From Ryuthela nishihirai (Eukaryota > Arthropoda > Arachnida > Araneae > Heptathelidae): DNA of 64,000 nucleotides. A program made the translations under genes and the position numbers. The notes under the pieces were generated by a model. The model saw nothing but the letters and a program-made list of their open reading frames with translations. It made no database searches and was not told the DNA's origin. The stretch is from the NCBI GenBank assembly GCA_038380435.1, contig JAWZYU010000008.1, positions 76,832,020-76,896,019 of the forward strand. Reading direction: 5' to 3'. Of this stretch, positions 1-9,950 are shown one piece after another. Position 1 is the first letter of the stretch. Each line of letters begins with the position of its first letter.

Positions 1-419
1 TTCAAAGATCCTAATTTAAGTTTCCCAAATTGCCATTTTTTCTGTAGCAATATTGCTTTGTGTATCCTAGTCAGCCACAAAATTTATACCTGAAAGTCTT
101 TCTATTATCTTAGCCAAAGTTTTTGGTTTAATGTCATTGTTCAAAGCTGGACACAAAATTTAATCTCTGCTTTGTTCATTCTGCATCATTGTAAGCGTGC
201 TCGCCACAAATTGTCAGTACTGTGTAACTTCCGGTCATGTGGGAGTCATTCTGCTAGACTTGACAAATATTGTTGCTTTGGCAAGGATTGCATCCATTAT
301 TGATTTTATGCAGCTTTTGCAGATTCTCTTTTTGCAGTATATTGCCGAGCCAATTTGACTAAATTTGAAAATGAATTTATGTTTTATACTTCTAAGAATT
401 CCATAATGGGCAAAAGCAA

Positions 420-1160
420 TTAGGATAATATACAGTTTATAATGTCAATTTCAGCGGCATCAGCATCGTACAACTGGTATAACTCTACTGTACCCCAGAT
501 AAATTTTTCGATATCATCTCGTTCCCTTTGTTTTCGTGAAATCAGTTTCATAGCTAATTCTGAATAATCATTATAAGCTAGATAGATATCCATAAGTTCA
601 CTTTTAAAATCTTCCCAAAACTCTATTCCATGATGACATCCTACGTTATTCCACCATTGCTTAGCACATCCAATTAGACAAGATACTGCTAAAACCACCT
701 TTTGGTTGCCGGGCACTTCGTGTAAATGGAAATGCTCTTCCATGGATTTGACAAATGTCCACGATGATGGACGTTTCGAACTGTTGAACCTTTTCTCAGG
801 TAAAGGCCAATTAACATAAGGACTATAGTTAATAAATGGATTGGCAACTTGTCGTTGTGGTGATTTATAATACTCTGTTCTATCACTTGTTTCTGATGGA
901 GCAGAAAATGGAACCTTACGTTCAAAGTTTGTATGTTGGTGAACTGACGTAGCATTGTCAGCAAATTTAGGGGTTGTTGTCATTCCCCTTTTCTCCCGAG
1001 GCTCATTAAGCAGATTCATTAACATTTCTGCTTCTTTCATTGCATCCTGCAACCTATCTTTTACTCTTTCTAAGTCGGGAGTCGTTATGGCAGAATTGGC
1101 CATATTACTAGCAGACATGTTTAGCGGTCTGCCAAAATTTTGAATTTTGGAAATTTTCAA
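420..1160 (-). CDS. Gag-like polyprotein of gypsy copy A
   Basis: Open frame of 246 codons in a copy that is otherwise decayed. The N-terminal 60 residues are charged and probably helical. A capsid-like segment follows, with WTFVKSMEEHF at about residues 136-146 and CLIGCAKQWWNNV at about 161-173, typical of Ty3/gypsy capsid helices. The frame ends before the nucleocapsid. In copy C a CCHC zinc knuckle (C-x2-C-x4-H-x4-C) can be read at about 55611-55650 with an internal stop; here its histidine is lost. Gag would assemble the particle that packages the retrotransposon RNA. The start is the first Met of the open frame; the Met at residue 15 aligns with the start used by copy B and could be the true one. 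Confidence 0.8.
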   Translation of the reverse strand: MKISKIQNFGRPLNMSASNMANSAITTPDLERVKDRLQDAMKEAEMLMNLLNEPREKRGMTTTPKFADNATSVHQHTNFERKVPFSAPSETSDRTEYYKSPQRQVANPFINYSPYVNWPLPEKRFNSSKRPSSWTFVKSMEEHFHLHEVPGNQKVVLAVSCLIGCAKQWWNNVGCHHGIEFWEDFKSELMDIYLAYNDYSELAMKLISRKQRERDDIEKFIWGTVELYQLYDADAAEIDIINCILS

Positions 1161-1592
1161 ATTTTTTTAATCTTGAGCAGCACTCACAGGTACTGTTATA
1201 CAACAATACAATACTAAAGCTATGTGAAGCTTGCAAAAATATAAATTTGCTTATCAAAAAGTTTATCTATTGTGCGTGTGTGTCCGGACACTTCTAATCT
1301 TTACATACATAAAATAAATATCTTAACTATCAGCAATAATTGCGCTGAAACTTCAGTACCTTTGACTAATGCACAAAAAAGTTAAGCTTCTTGCTCAACA
1401 AAAATTTTCTGCTTAAGCTGCTGTTAAATCTATAAATAATTCATGTAACTAATGAGCTCAAAAATTACTATCTTTGACAATCATTTTAAATAACATTACA
1501 ATTTATACATAAATATACAGTCCCTGTTCTCGGACCACTATCTTTTACTGGCAGCTCCATGTTCGTTGCCCCATTTTCTTTTCTAAACTCTC

Positions 1593-2359
1593 TGTAACAG
1601 GCCTAAGAATAATAACTTTTTAAAGTTTGGACCTTTTATCTGATCCAATATTTATTCAAACTCCGGATAGCTTGGGTGCCAGGCAATAATAACTTGCCAA
1701 TTAAAGTCAAAATTATGGTTCTAATATTATACCAGCAGGCATTACTTAGTGAGTAAGAATTAAAAAAATATAATTGTTAAGCTTAAATATTAAATACAAT
1801 CAAAAATTATCAACTAAGGTTGCTCAAGAGAAAAAATAGCAAAGTTTCAAAAGTTTCTATAACAAACAAAATTTATTTCCAAAATTTTAACTCACTAACA
1901 TCAAATGAAAATGTCAACTACATCTCATCACTATCTCAACTGCAACTAACTCACTACTAACAATTCTGGTCTCTACTCTCCATTCTACTAACAATTTCTC
2001 TTCTCTACTTCTAACAATTTCTCTCTCTAACTTCTTTCCTAATTACAGTGACCTATTGTCACTCTTGTATCATGCGTTGTAAAAAAAGGACGGCATGTGT
2101 CATGTTGCACGCCAGGAAAGACATTTACATAAACTGGTGAGCACACAAGCTATGATTCAAGAGAGGGCGTGTCCTTGAACACACACGCTTTAGCGATTAA
2201 CAGTTGAAAGGTTGGAGTTGCACATGCGCAACTCCTGCAGCTCGGAAAGAGATCGTAACAGTCCACTAAAAGGAAATAAAATCCCCAAACTGAAAAATGT
2301 AATATAAATAAAGCAAAACTGGTTAAGGTAAAGTAAAAGTGAATGGGTGCACCATCACA
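1593..2359 (-). repeat. 5' LTR of gypsy copy A
   Basis: On the - strand it starts TGTGATGG and ends TGTTACA, matching the ends of the solo LTR at 22102-22719 and LTRs C and D. Shared blocks are ACTTTTACTTTACC near the start, an NRF-1-like palindrome, the GCGTGCAACATGACAC block, CTTGAGCAAC, and TTATTGCCTGGCACCCAA near the 3' end. An RTE fragment is joined directly to its 5' end at about 2361. Confidence 0.8.
2214..2235. promoter_or_regulatory. NRF-1-like palindrome in LTR A
   Basis: A 22-bp near-perfect palindrome whose core reads TTGCACATGCGCAA. The same block recurs at the same place in the LTRs at 22224-22245, 46102-46123 and about 61977-61998, with degenerate forms in LTR B (about 18755-18777) and LTR C. 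The core resembles the GCGCATGCGC site bound by the NRF-1/Ewg family. A role as LTR promoter element is inference. Confidence 0.45.
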
Positions 2360-2360
2360 A

Positions 2361-3212
2361 CCAAACAAGTTAGTTAACATAATCAAAGCTCTCTATAAAT
2401 AACACTGAGTCATGTGTGAGAATTGGGAAGGCTTGTAGCAATTGGTTTAGCATTTGACAAGAGTGCATTTTGTCCCCTTTTCTCTTTAGTTTGGTTATTG
2501 ATTATGGTATGCAAAATTCACTGCATGGGAAAAATTTTGGCTTTAATGAACTGGAGATCTGAAAAGTTCTGATTTAGATTATGCTGATGATTTTGCCATT
2601 TTGGCAAATGATGATGAGATGAACTCTTTCATTCGAGATGTTGATAAGACTGGTAGTAGAGTAGGTTTGGTTATAAACAGAGAGAAAACTGAAGTGATGA
2701 AAATTGGTCAGGCAGGCTGTGCTTCAGTTGATCTGAATAGTTGCATTCTTGAGCAGGTGTCCCAGTTTAATTTTCTAGGAAGCTATGTAACAGATACTGG
2801 TGATGTACAGCATGATATTAACAGACGAATAGGGATTGCTGCCAAAACTATTAAGAAACTATGGAGAGTGTAGAGAAAGAAGCTTATACACCTAAACACT
2901 AAAATTAGACTGTATAATAGTTTGGTTCTTTCTAGGGTTAGTTATGGTAGTGAAACTTGGACATTGTGTAAACAAGATAAGAGGAAACTAGATGCCTTTG
3001 ATTCTAGATGTTTACGCAATATCTTGGTCATTAGATGGCCCAATTTTGTAAGTAGTTATGAGGTTAGGCAAAGAAGTCAGTAACCCTTTGAGCAGCATAT
3101 TGTGTAGAAAGAGTCTCCGTTGGTTTGGCCACATTGTCCGTATGGATAAATTGCATGGCCTGGTTGGACCTCCGCAGCTCATGGTTGCTTGAGGATGATG
3201 ATGATGATAAGA
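2361..3212 (+). mobile_element. 5'-truncated RTE-type LINE fragment
   Basis: Carries the RT thumb and C-terminal part of the family seen complete at 37204-40060: a degenerate polymerase box (ADDFAILA-like, 2580-2610), then VSYGSETWTLCKQDKRKL and the terminal GPP. It ends in the family's (GAT)n tail at 3195-3212. Several stops and indels make it dead. The 5' junction abuts LTR A. Confidence 0.85.
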
Positions 3213-3261
3213 ATGACTAAAATGTTTGGTAGGACACTTTAACTACTACAGGCAGGGCCTG

Positions 3262-3555
3262 TGTAACACTCCAAAGATTTTTAACGTAGGACGTTTTGTC
3301 TGATCCAAATTTATTCAAATTCTGGATAGCTGTATTGGGCACCAGGCAATAATAACTTGCCAAATAAAGTTGAAATTGGGTTCATTATGTATTTGTCAAG
3401 TGTTACTTATCAAGTAAGAATTCAAAAAGGATTGTCAAGTTTAAATCTAATCAAAATATCAATTAACGTTGCTCAAGAGAAAAATAGCAAAGATTCAAAA
3501 GTTTCTTAAACAAACAAAGTTTATTTCCAAAAAAATTCAAAGACTCACCCAATTA
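3262..3555 (-). repeat. Partial gypsy LTR (3' half)
   Basis: Matches the TGTTACA end of LTR A inward for about 290 bp, including the TTATTGCCTGGTGCCCAA and CTTGAGCAACG blocks, and is then cut off. No internal sequence is attached. Confidence 0.75.
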
Positions 3556-4489
3556 TGAATTTATATTTATTATTTAAAACTGAATTTTCTATTTTGGTTA
3601 TATATTTTTACATTATTAATTTATTACATACATTAATTTATTTTACAATGAATTGTAAAAAACGTGATATAGTAATAAAATATTTATTAAAAAAAATGAA
3701 TGAAAAAATTCTATGACAGTGATTGAGTGTGAATATCTTAAGTTTGAAAACCTTTAAGTTGCAAGTCCAAAAAGAGACATGGCATTTAGCTGACTGAGAT
3801 TATTGACAAGATGTCATGTTAAAATATAATATTAGTGCTCTCTTGTAGACCATATGTTCAAAACATTTTTTATTTTCGTACCTAATGCTTCTTAAATTCT
3901 TCATATCTAAGTATCCTTCCTTGGCCAAATAAAAAGTTGGCAACACAATTCAAGCACATCTTGTCAGGAAAGTTTAAATCTGTGAGCCTCGCAGAGTCAA
4001 ATGAAGATATTTGCTAAGTAACAAGATAAATCTCCAGCAATTAGTTGCACTGGTACAATTAGCCAAACGAGTTTCATGGGCTGCTACAAAATGCTTGGCT
4101 CCTGCAGGTTCATCAATATTTCATTTCATGCACATTTGTGCTACCGCTCTAATAGGTAATGTTAAGATTCTGGACTGTGGCTGCAATGGTGGCTACTTCA
4201 ATTGCTTTCGTCTTGACAATATGAAAGCAGTTGAAATAGCCGTGATTTGACATTTGAATTGATTGTCTGTTTGACATGGAAAATAATGATTACAAAACTA
4301 ATATAAAAATGATATTATATTGATTAAGATATGGCAAATAATGAATACTAAATATGAAATTTATTTTTTTGTGATTATTTTTGGTAGTAAAATGCCCTAG
4401 GTAGCATAATGGATAAACTGCCACCTTTGCTGCTTTTTCAGCAGCAGTTTTCTTGAGTGTAAAGCATTGTAGATGATACATTGATGATA
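3556..4489. other. Unassigned intronic sequence
   Basis: AT-rich. A 79-codon frame at 4011-4250 resembles no family I know. A tRNA-like fragment with TAGCATAATGGATAAACTGCC near 4398 could be a SINE scrap. Nothing else recognised. Confidence 0.3.
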
Positions 4490-4850
4490 GCTTAATTTTT
4501 TGTCGACTTACTAAAATAAATCTGGAGAATCTTCAAAGAAAACTGAATGCTGTTTTCTTAACTATAAAATTACCTTTGAACATGAAATCCACAGAATTTT
4601 CCCATTTTTGGACTTCATTCATTGATCAGATCATTCCTTTGCTTATGGTTTGCCATTAAAGCTTACCATAAACCATCTGCACATATGATCCTAGTCCCAA
4701 CGCCCTCTAAATCAACCTGCAAGCTATAAAAAAAAGCTGTATCCTAGCATCATTCATCTGATATAAAAGATATTCCACAAATAAGCAATACTTCAAAGAA
4801 AGAATGTTTACACATCCACTCATTAGCCAAACAAACCCAAATTTATCAAA
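4490..4850 (+). mobile_element. Penelope-like element RT fragment
   Basis: Reading across frameshifts gives the end of a Penelope reverse transcriptase: a stretch like LNAVF.TIKFTFEHE, then FPFLDF (the family's L-P-F-L-D motif near 4600-4615), and a degenerate segment with IHHLI near 4750. At least two frameshifts and three stops. Too short to assign a clade. It sits just before a symplekin exon. Confidence 0.6.
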
Positions 4851-5032
4851 AAAAAAAGTTAAAAAAGTAGCTACTGAAAATTACTCTAAAGAAAAATAGT
4901 TTTAACAACTATTTTTTTCGAAGAAAATGAAATATTATATAATCTTACCATTAAGTTCCCACTAAATGCATATATTATTGTAGGTTGTATGAGTCACTAA
5001 TAGATAAATATATATAAATTTTTTTGTTATAG

Positions 5033-5114
5033 TTTATTTGGCAGATTCTTCTTGGATTCTCCATACATTACAGATAGACTTGCAGATTATCTAAAGAGAT
5101 TTTGTGAGGATGAG
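5033..5114 (+). CDS. SYMPK: Symplekin exon (27 codons)
   Basis: The exon follows a T-rich tract ending TTATAG and is followed by GTAATA. Its first base completes a split codon; the rest reads LFGRFFLDSPYITDRL to KRFCEDE and ends on a codon boundary. This fits the symplekin segment just before the conserved GM-containing stretch of the next exon. Symplekin is the nuclear scaffold that holds CPSF and CstF in the cleavage/polyadenylation complex and also serves histone pre-mRNA processing. This is the most 5' exon I can find; the next exon starts in the matching phase 14.2 kb downstream. Confidence 0.75.
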
Positions 5115-5737
5115 GTAATAATATACCCTTTTGCATTCATATTTCTCACCATTTCGTCTGTAAACGTGTTCATAACATCTCTAATTGTGTTCATAAAGTG
5201 ATATTACCATTAAGTTCTGAATTATGAAGATTTAGAAGCTATAATGATCTGATTTAGAAGCTGTAATGTAAGCATTTTAGTTGAATCCTTGTTTGTTTTG
5301 TAATTTGGTTTTGCAATTTTTACAAATATTTGAGTCTACAATAATTACTGGTCTTGCAAATATATCATCTGATCCTCTGTGGGGGCATAACAACAGATAA
5401 TGTTCAAGTCTTTAGTCTTAAATGTAGTTGTAAGAAATCTATCATTAATGCAGTCATATCCTAGAAGAGCATCACTGATGTGTCTGCTGAGAAGCAAACC
5501 TGTGACTTGGAGCTACTTTCCATTATCCTTTCTTGAAAAAATATTTAAGATTTTTTTAAGTATCTAATTTTTATCTGTCCATCTGGTCTCTTGCAAGCCT
5601 AGAATGTCAAGGTTATAAGCACTGAACTTCCTGCGGGGGAACATCAGGAAAATAATCTCTGGACAGTCCTCACGTTCCACGAACCTTTAGAATGAACATG
5701 GTTTGTGGGTTTTTTAAAACAAATTGTTTTTGGTAGG

Positions 5738-5940
5738 AGTATGTGGTGATGCTAGGTCACTAATTATGCATTCAATACACAATTAGTGCCCTAATGTCAC
5801 CACATAGTATCACTTTATTGAAGACAGAGCGTTGTCCTTGCTCTGAAAAGCTTCTGAGTTTTCTCCTAAAAACTTTTAACATGCAATAACTTAAAAATTT
5901 TATTGTTCAACGACAGAGAATTTTAAGTTATTTTTAAAGA
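5738..5940 (+). mobile_element. Penelope-like element terminal fragment with short inverted head
   Basis: Positions 5800-5940 match the terminal sequence of the Penelope copies at 42030-42476 and 62046-62896 (GAAGACAGAGCG, then AAAAGCTTCTGAGTTTTCTC, then TTTTAACATGCAATA). An imperfect inverted copy of the first part (5738-5775 against 5782-5812, about 25-bp arms with a few mismatches) precedes it, as in the other two copies. Confidence 0.65.
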
Positions 5941-6135
5941 GGTAGTTTAGACAGTATCAAATGGCACCTTAATCATAGGCATTGAGCAAAGGCTTGTCCC
6001 CCATTCACACACACTGCTAAAGGCTGAAGCCACACTGATTGGTAGGACCAGTATATGTTTGGCAATGCCAGTAGGGGGCAAGCAAGGGTTCAGGTACCTG
6101 TGATGGTCTCTGAATAGGATTATCCACCAGTGGAT

Positions 6136-6517
6136 GGGGCGGGGGTGGCTCAGTCGGTAGCGCGCCAGGCTCATAATCTGTAGTTCCCAGGTTCGAGTCC
6201 CAGCTGGGTCAGCGTTGAGATTTATCTCCGCAAAATTTCCCCGCCCTGCCCACGGTCAGTAGGGGACACCGATGGGCTTGGAAAGGCCGCCGTCCGTCGG
6301 ATGGGACATTAAGCTGTGGCCCCGTGTGCGGGAGAGCCATACCCTGTGCACGTTAAAAAACACGCTGGATGGCCTTGATGGAGGCTACCATCTGTCTCCC
6401 AACAGCTGTTCCAGTGGGTCCCCTCCCCCAACCTTCTCTGAGCCTTCGGGGTCCTTGTGGCCTGGCCATTTAGCCCATGGTGTGCAAAAAAGTGCCGCTC
6501 AGAGGTAAAACAATCCA
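6136..6517 (+). mobile_element. tRNA-derived SINE, full length (SINE-1)
   Basis: The head is tRNA-like: A box GTGGCTCAGTCGGTAGCGC and B box GGTTCGAGTCCC (pol III internal promoter). A GC-rich body follows with GATGGGACATTAAGC and GTGCACGTTAAA, then a short AACAATCC tail. It is flanked by the 14-bp target duplication ATCCACCAGTGGAT (6122-6135 and 6518-6531) inside an RTE fragment. The conserved body resembles the central domains of invertebrate Meta-SINE families; that label is inference. Related copies lie at 23212, 59579 and 60241. Confidence 0.85.
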
Positions 6518-6568
6518 ATCCACCAGTGGATATAAGATATCCTGATCATCTATTCACTTGGGGCTGCA

Positions 6569-7090
6569 GATGAACTCATTTATGAACTTCTTGACTACAG
6601 TGTTATTGCATTCCTAATGGAAAAATTTTTGACTCATTAGAATAAATAGTCTACCAAGACAAAAATATAGTGTGATCCCACTTGTATTTGTGAATAAGGG
6701 CCTATTAAATTCATGCACACTATTTCCATGGGTTCATTGGATTTATTGCTCTTCATAAAACCACAAGAAAGGTTCTGATCAAATTTTGTGTTTTGACAAA
6801 TCAAACAAGTCTCTACATAGGTTTAATGCCCTTTTTTAAAGCTCACAAATATGCTCTTTTGACTACTTTCTGGTAAGTCTTTTCTTTGAGTATGTACTCT
6901 CTTAACACTTTGAGAATAAATGGATGATAACTGCCCCTGTTTGACTTGGTCTTCTGCAGTAATACAAAATGTCATTTATTAATTGAAAGTGTCTGGCTCT
7001 TCCAACTATAATTGAAGCTAAGCTAGAGTCTAAAGGTAGTACATTTGTTTTCAAATAATGGTATAATTGAAAACAGATTCAATATTCTAA
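6569..7090 (-). pseudogene. Gypsy integrase fragment, decayed
   Basis: Aligns with 16600-17110 of copy B (integrase core and zinc-binding region). Sequence such as CCATGGGTTCATTGGA (6727-6742) is shared, but indels and stops are frequent. No LTR or other gypsy part is attached. Positions 7090-7270 may continue the same pol segment but I cannot align them. Confidence 0.65.
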
Positions 7091-7274
7091 ATCTTTTTTG
7101 TTTTTCTTCAATTAACCCTTACAGCATTAGGTTTCTAAAACTGAACTCACTGTGGTGGCCTGAGATATTTCAAAGTGTTTTCAGAAAATAAACTCAACAA
7201 CAGCTTTAGAACCTCATTCTGAAGTAACTAATGAACGGAAATATGTCATGTTATATACCAAAAGAAAGAGCATT

Positions 7275-7770
7275 TAATTGTGCTTAATAAAATGGTAAAA
7301 TTCGAAGAAGAAAAAAGCTAAGCAGATGGTGAAGCATGATTCATCATTCCAGAGAACTCCACTCCTCAAGAGGATGTGGAGCATGTGGAGGATGTGGAGA
7401 ATGTGGAGGATGTGAACAAGGAGGATGTGGAGAATGCCAAGCATTGGAGTGGTGTAAATCATGGAGCCATGATTTACACCACTCCAATGCTTGGCATTGA
7501 TCTTGTTGGTGTTAGTCTTGTGTGCGGCTGCTCAGCCATGGAAACATATTTCCTGCAGCTTGTGACAAACTGTTATGGTGCTGGCATTGCTTCCAGAGGC
7601 ATTTTGAAACTTGGTGGTGAGCATTGCAACCAAGGACAGACAATTTTGTTGCATGACCTGCTTCGGCACTCTGCGGTCCCACTCTGTCATTTTACATGGC
7701 CTACTGGGTCATGATTGTGCTGTTGTTGTTCCTAGGCATTTCCAAACTGACTTGTTGCTAAGGTGGTATT
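7275..7770 (-). pseudogene. Tc1-like transposase relic
   Basis: On the - strand the order fits a Tc1 transposase: a helix-turn-helix-like region near 7700-7560, EWCK near 7450, then LWNDESCFTI near 7345, where the first catalytic Asp (DES) is kept. The rest of the catalytic domain is missing. Between EWCK and LWNDES lie a 66-bp palindrome and an expansion of a GTGGAGGAT-type repeat (7376-7432), neither of which belongs to the transposase. Confidence 0.65.
7433..7498. repeat. Near-spacerless palindrome, 32-bp arms
   Basis: Arms 7433-7464 and 7467-7498 are exact reverse complements around the 2-bp centre AG. One arm is authentic Tc1 coding sequence (AATGCCAAGCATTGGAGT...), so the other is an inverted duplication of it. 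Confidence 0.95.
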
Positions 7771-8532
7771 CCTGAGACATGGGATAAAAAATAAAAATGT
7801 TGAATCCTAATATCTTGAAAGATTATTGTTTGAGAGTAATGTGATTTGTTTGAAATTTTAAGGACTAATTTTAAGCTTCATATAACAGTTTGTGAATGGT
7901 ATTATATTTCATATTTCAAGATTTAATTCAATTTTTTGTAAGTAATTTTTTTTTTCCTTTTGTCAGAATGGTTAAGCTATCAAAAATATTTCTGACATTC
8001 AATTACTTTAGGCTACTAAGGGAAATATATATATATATTTACACAAGATCAAACCGAGCAACAGTCACCAACTAAATGAATTTCCTTTATAATTTCTTTA
8101 AATTTTAATCTTTAATGTAAAGTTTGAGAAAATTTTCAAAATGTAAATGATGTGCTTTCAAATCTGTTTAAAAACTTTTAAAGGTTTCAAAATTAAATCT
8201 GATGATCCTATATGAGAACATGTGAATAACACTTCGAGTGAATTTCTTATTTTGCTATATCAATCATTATGCTTTCACTAAATATCGCTTTTTTAAGAAT
8301 CAGAAATGTTCCCATTGTCAGTCTGCACAGATAAGCACACTATTTCCAGCTAAAATAAGTGGAAAGAAACCTTGAATTATAATAAATGCATACTCTTTAT
8401 CACATATCACTATTACTACTGAATACCTTCATTTTACAAGTTTTAACCATTGTTAAATTTCTTAATATAAAATGAACATGGAGTGAAAATTTTTATATCA
8501 GTATGACAACATTCTACAGTTATATTTGAAAT
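7771..8532. other. Unassigned intronic sequence
   Basis: AT-rich, with a short (AT)n run at about 8027-8039. No open frame, TE signature or splice-bounded exon seen on either strand. It would be the 3' UTR side of the candidate - strand exon at 8533-8682. Confidence 0.3.
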
Positions 8533-8682
8533 TCATACTTCACTATAGGAACTTTTCTTTGGAGAGGGATGACTTCTAATTACTTTCACTGGACGGGAGC
8601 GAACTGATGCCTGAAATGTGTCATCATCAGACCAAACATCTGAGTCTTCGTGCATTGTCTTTGATCTACAAACAAATGTACA
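8533..8682 (-). CDS. Candidate terminal exon of an unidentified gene
   Basis: On the - strand TTTTTAATTTTCAG at about 8696-8683 is a good 3' splice site, followed by 49 open codons and a TGA at 8535-8533. The peptide begins CTFVCRSKTMHEDSDVW, continues through an acidic stretch (SDDDTFQAS) and a basic stretch (RSRPVKVIRSHPS), and ends KKSSYSEV. It looks like a flexible, phosphorylatable C-terminal tail rather than TE sequence. A second AG at about 8666 is out of phase with a codon-boundary start. I recognise no family and find no upstream exon on this strand. A SINE begins about 20 bp upstream of the splice site. It may be chance or a nested antisense gene. Confidence 0.4.
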   Translation of the reverse strand, partial: CTFVCRSKTMHEDSDVWSDDDTFQASVRSRPVKVIRSHPSPKKSSYSEV

Positions 8683-8700
8683 CTGAAAATTAAAAATGCA

Positions 8701-8930
8701 TTAGCATGGTTAAGTGGTTAGCACACCTGGCTACTGATCTAAGGGACCTGGGTTCGAGCCCCAGGTAAGGCATGGATGTGTGTGTTGTTTAACTGCTGAG
8801 GTCCTGCCCTCCTCACAGACATTTCTACTATGGCATATAAACTGACAGGTTCCTGTCAGACCTCTGTGGCAAGCAAGCTGCTTGAGGGAGTATTTATTAT
8901 TTATTTATTATTATTTACTAATTTTCTTAT
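8701..8930 (+). mobile_element. tRNA-derived SINE (SINE-2)
   Basis: The head has A box TTAAGTGGTTAGCACACC and B box GGTTCGAGCCCC. The body contains CTGCTGAGGTCCTGCC and GCAAGCTGCTTGAGGG and ends in an ATTTATTATT tail. Relatives are at 13905-14019 (head end, - strand) and 35741-35866 (body end, - strand). It is not a tRNA gene: no acceptor stem closes and the body is SINE-specific. Confidence 0.75.
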
Positions 8931-9950
8931 GTTGTTTCAATAATATTTTTTATAGTCTCTGACACTTTTCACACAACAAGATTTTATTTAACCATTGCAG
9001 TGTCCACGTCATCTGTACACGTTCAGAGAATCCGAAAAAATATGCGAAGGACGTATGCACACATTTTTTAATACAACAAAAAAATCGATTTTTAAAAAAT
9101 AAAAATTGCCATTGTAATTTTTTATATCTCTGATATAAAACTATATAATTCAGGCTTCAAAAATAATATTTTGTTTTTTAATTTGATGCATATTTTACTA
9201 AACTACAATATAAGTAATTTTATAAAGCCATCTGATTGCCATTTTTTAGAAGCACTAAACGCTATTGCCGATTTGTTTGTTAACATTCCTATTTGCTGAA
9301 GCAACCTTTTGATTTAATCTCACAAGTTTAATTTGAGCTATTATCAACAAATTTTTGCTTAAATTTTTGAAAATCTCCTAAAAATTAACAAAAAAAACCC
9401 TGCTATTTTAAAAAATGGTAGATTTTGGAAGTAATTACAAAATAAGTATTGCCATTTTTTTTTTCCGTTTCACACTCTTTTCTGTCATAAACGTATTTCA
9501 GTATTCCCAAGTTATTTTTATCATTTTTCCCAGCATTTTATGCATCTTTCCCACCTTCAAAATCGAAACTGAAAGTAAACACAACCTTCTTAGAAATTCT
9601 GGTTGCAGCTGCATTTAATTAGTTACGCTTCACTGAGTCAACAAGACACAGGTGGCTGACAAATGATATCTCCATTGTTCCCGTGTTCTGTGTTTTTTTC
9701 AGTTTTGATCCAGCATATTGGATACTCTTTGTCAAGATAGTATTTTTTTATGCTTAAACCTTAGTTAGTTTTCATTTCAGTAGATTTATTTTCGGAAATT
9801 AGCGGTCTTTTGGTGGATTGATAAGTATTGATTTTTTTCATATATGTTATATTTTATGGCTGGCCTACAACTTGTGGCTGTGGATATTTTAACATCGCAT
9901 TAGGCTATATGTTAATTTTTATTTTATTATTTATTACTTTTCCAGTAAAA
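8931..9950. other. Unassigned intronic sequence
   Basis: AT-rich with many homopolymer T/A runs. Short open frames (for example 9415-9618) have no recognisable content. Nothing supported. Confidence 0.3.

Larger units (their letters stand above)
1..2359 (-). mobile_element. Gypsy (Ty3-type) LTR retrotransposon copy A, 5' part
   Basis: Read on the - strand this is LTR (2359 to 1593), an AT-rich leader (about 1592-1160), a gag frame (1160-420) and post-gag sequence running off the left edge. Positions 1-420 match 55562-55985 of copy C almost base for base, and the leader matches the leaders of copies B, C and D, so this is a dispersed family. The post-gag part is broken by stops. No pol is visible because the window ends. 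The copy lies in or next to the symplekin intron that precedes 5033. Confidence 0.85.
5360..6568 (-). mobile_element. RTE-type LINE 5' fragment, broken by two insertions
   Basis: Three pieces match the endonuclease/5'-UTR end of the 37204-40060 RTE in order: 5360-5737 (like 39440-39750), 5941-6135 (like 39790-39985) and 6532-6568 (like 39990-40030). The gaps are a Penelope fold-back (5738-5940) and a SINE (6136-6517). Before these insertions it was one contiguous, already decayed LINE piece. The order of events is therefore LINE first, then Penelope and SINE. Confidence 0.7.

Noticed and set aside
4011..4250. 79-codon open frame with several Cys
   Set aside because: No recognised motif, and the opposite strand is equally uninformative.
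8604..8640. CTGATG...GAAA pattern recalling a hammerhead ribozyme
   Set aside because: No closing stems I and III; the bases are better explained as a - strand coding exon.
8701..8765. tRNA gene-like A and B boxes
   Set aside because: No acceptor stem pairs and a SINE body follows; the head recurs at 13905-14019. The same reasoning applies at 6136, 21793, 29948 and 46958.
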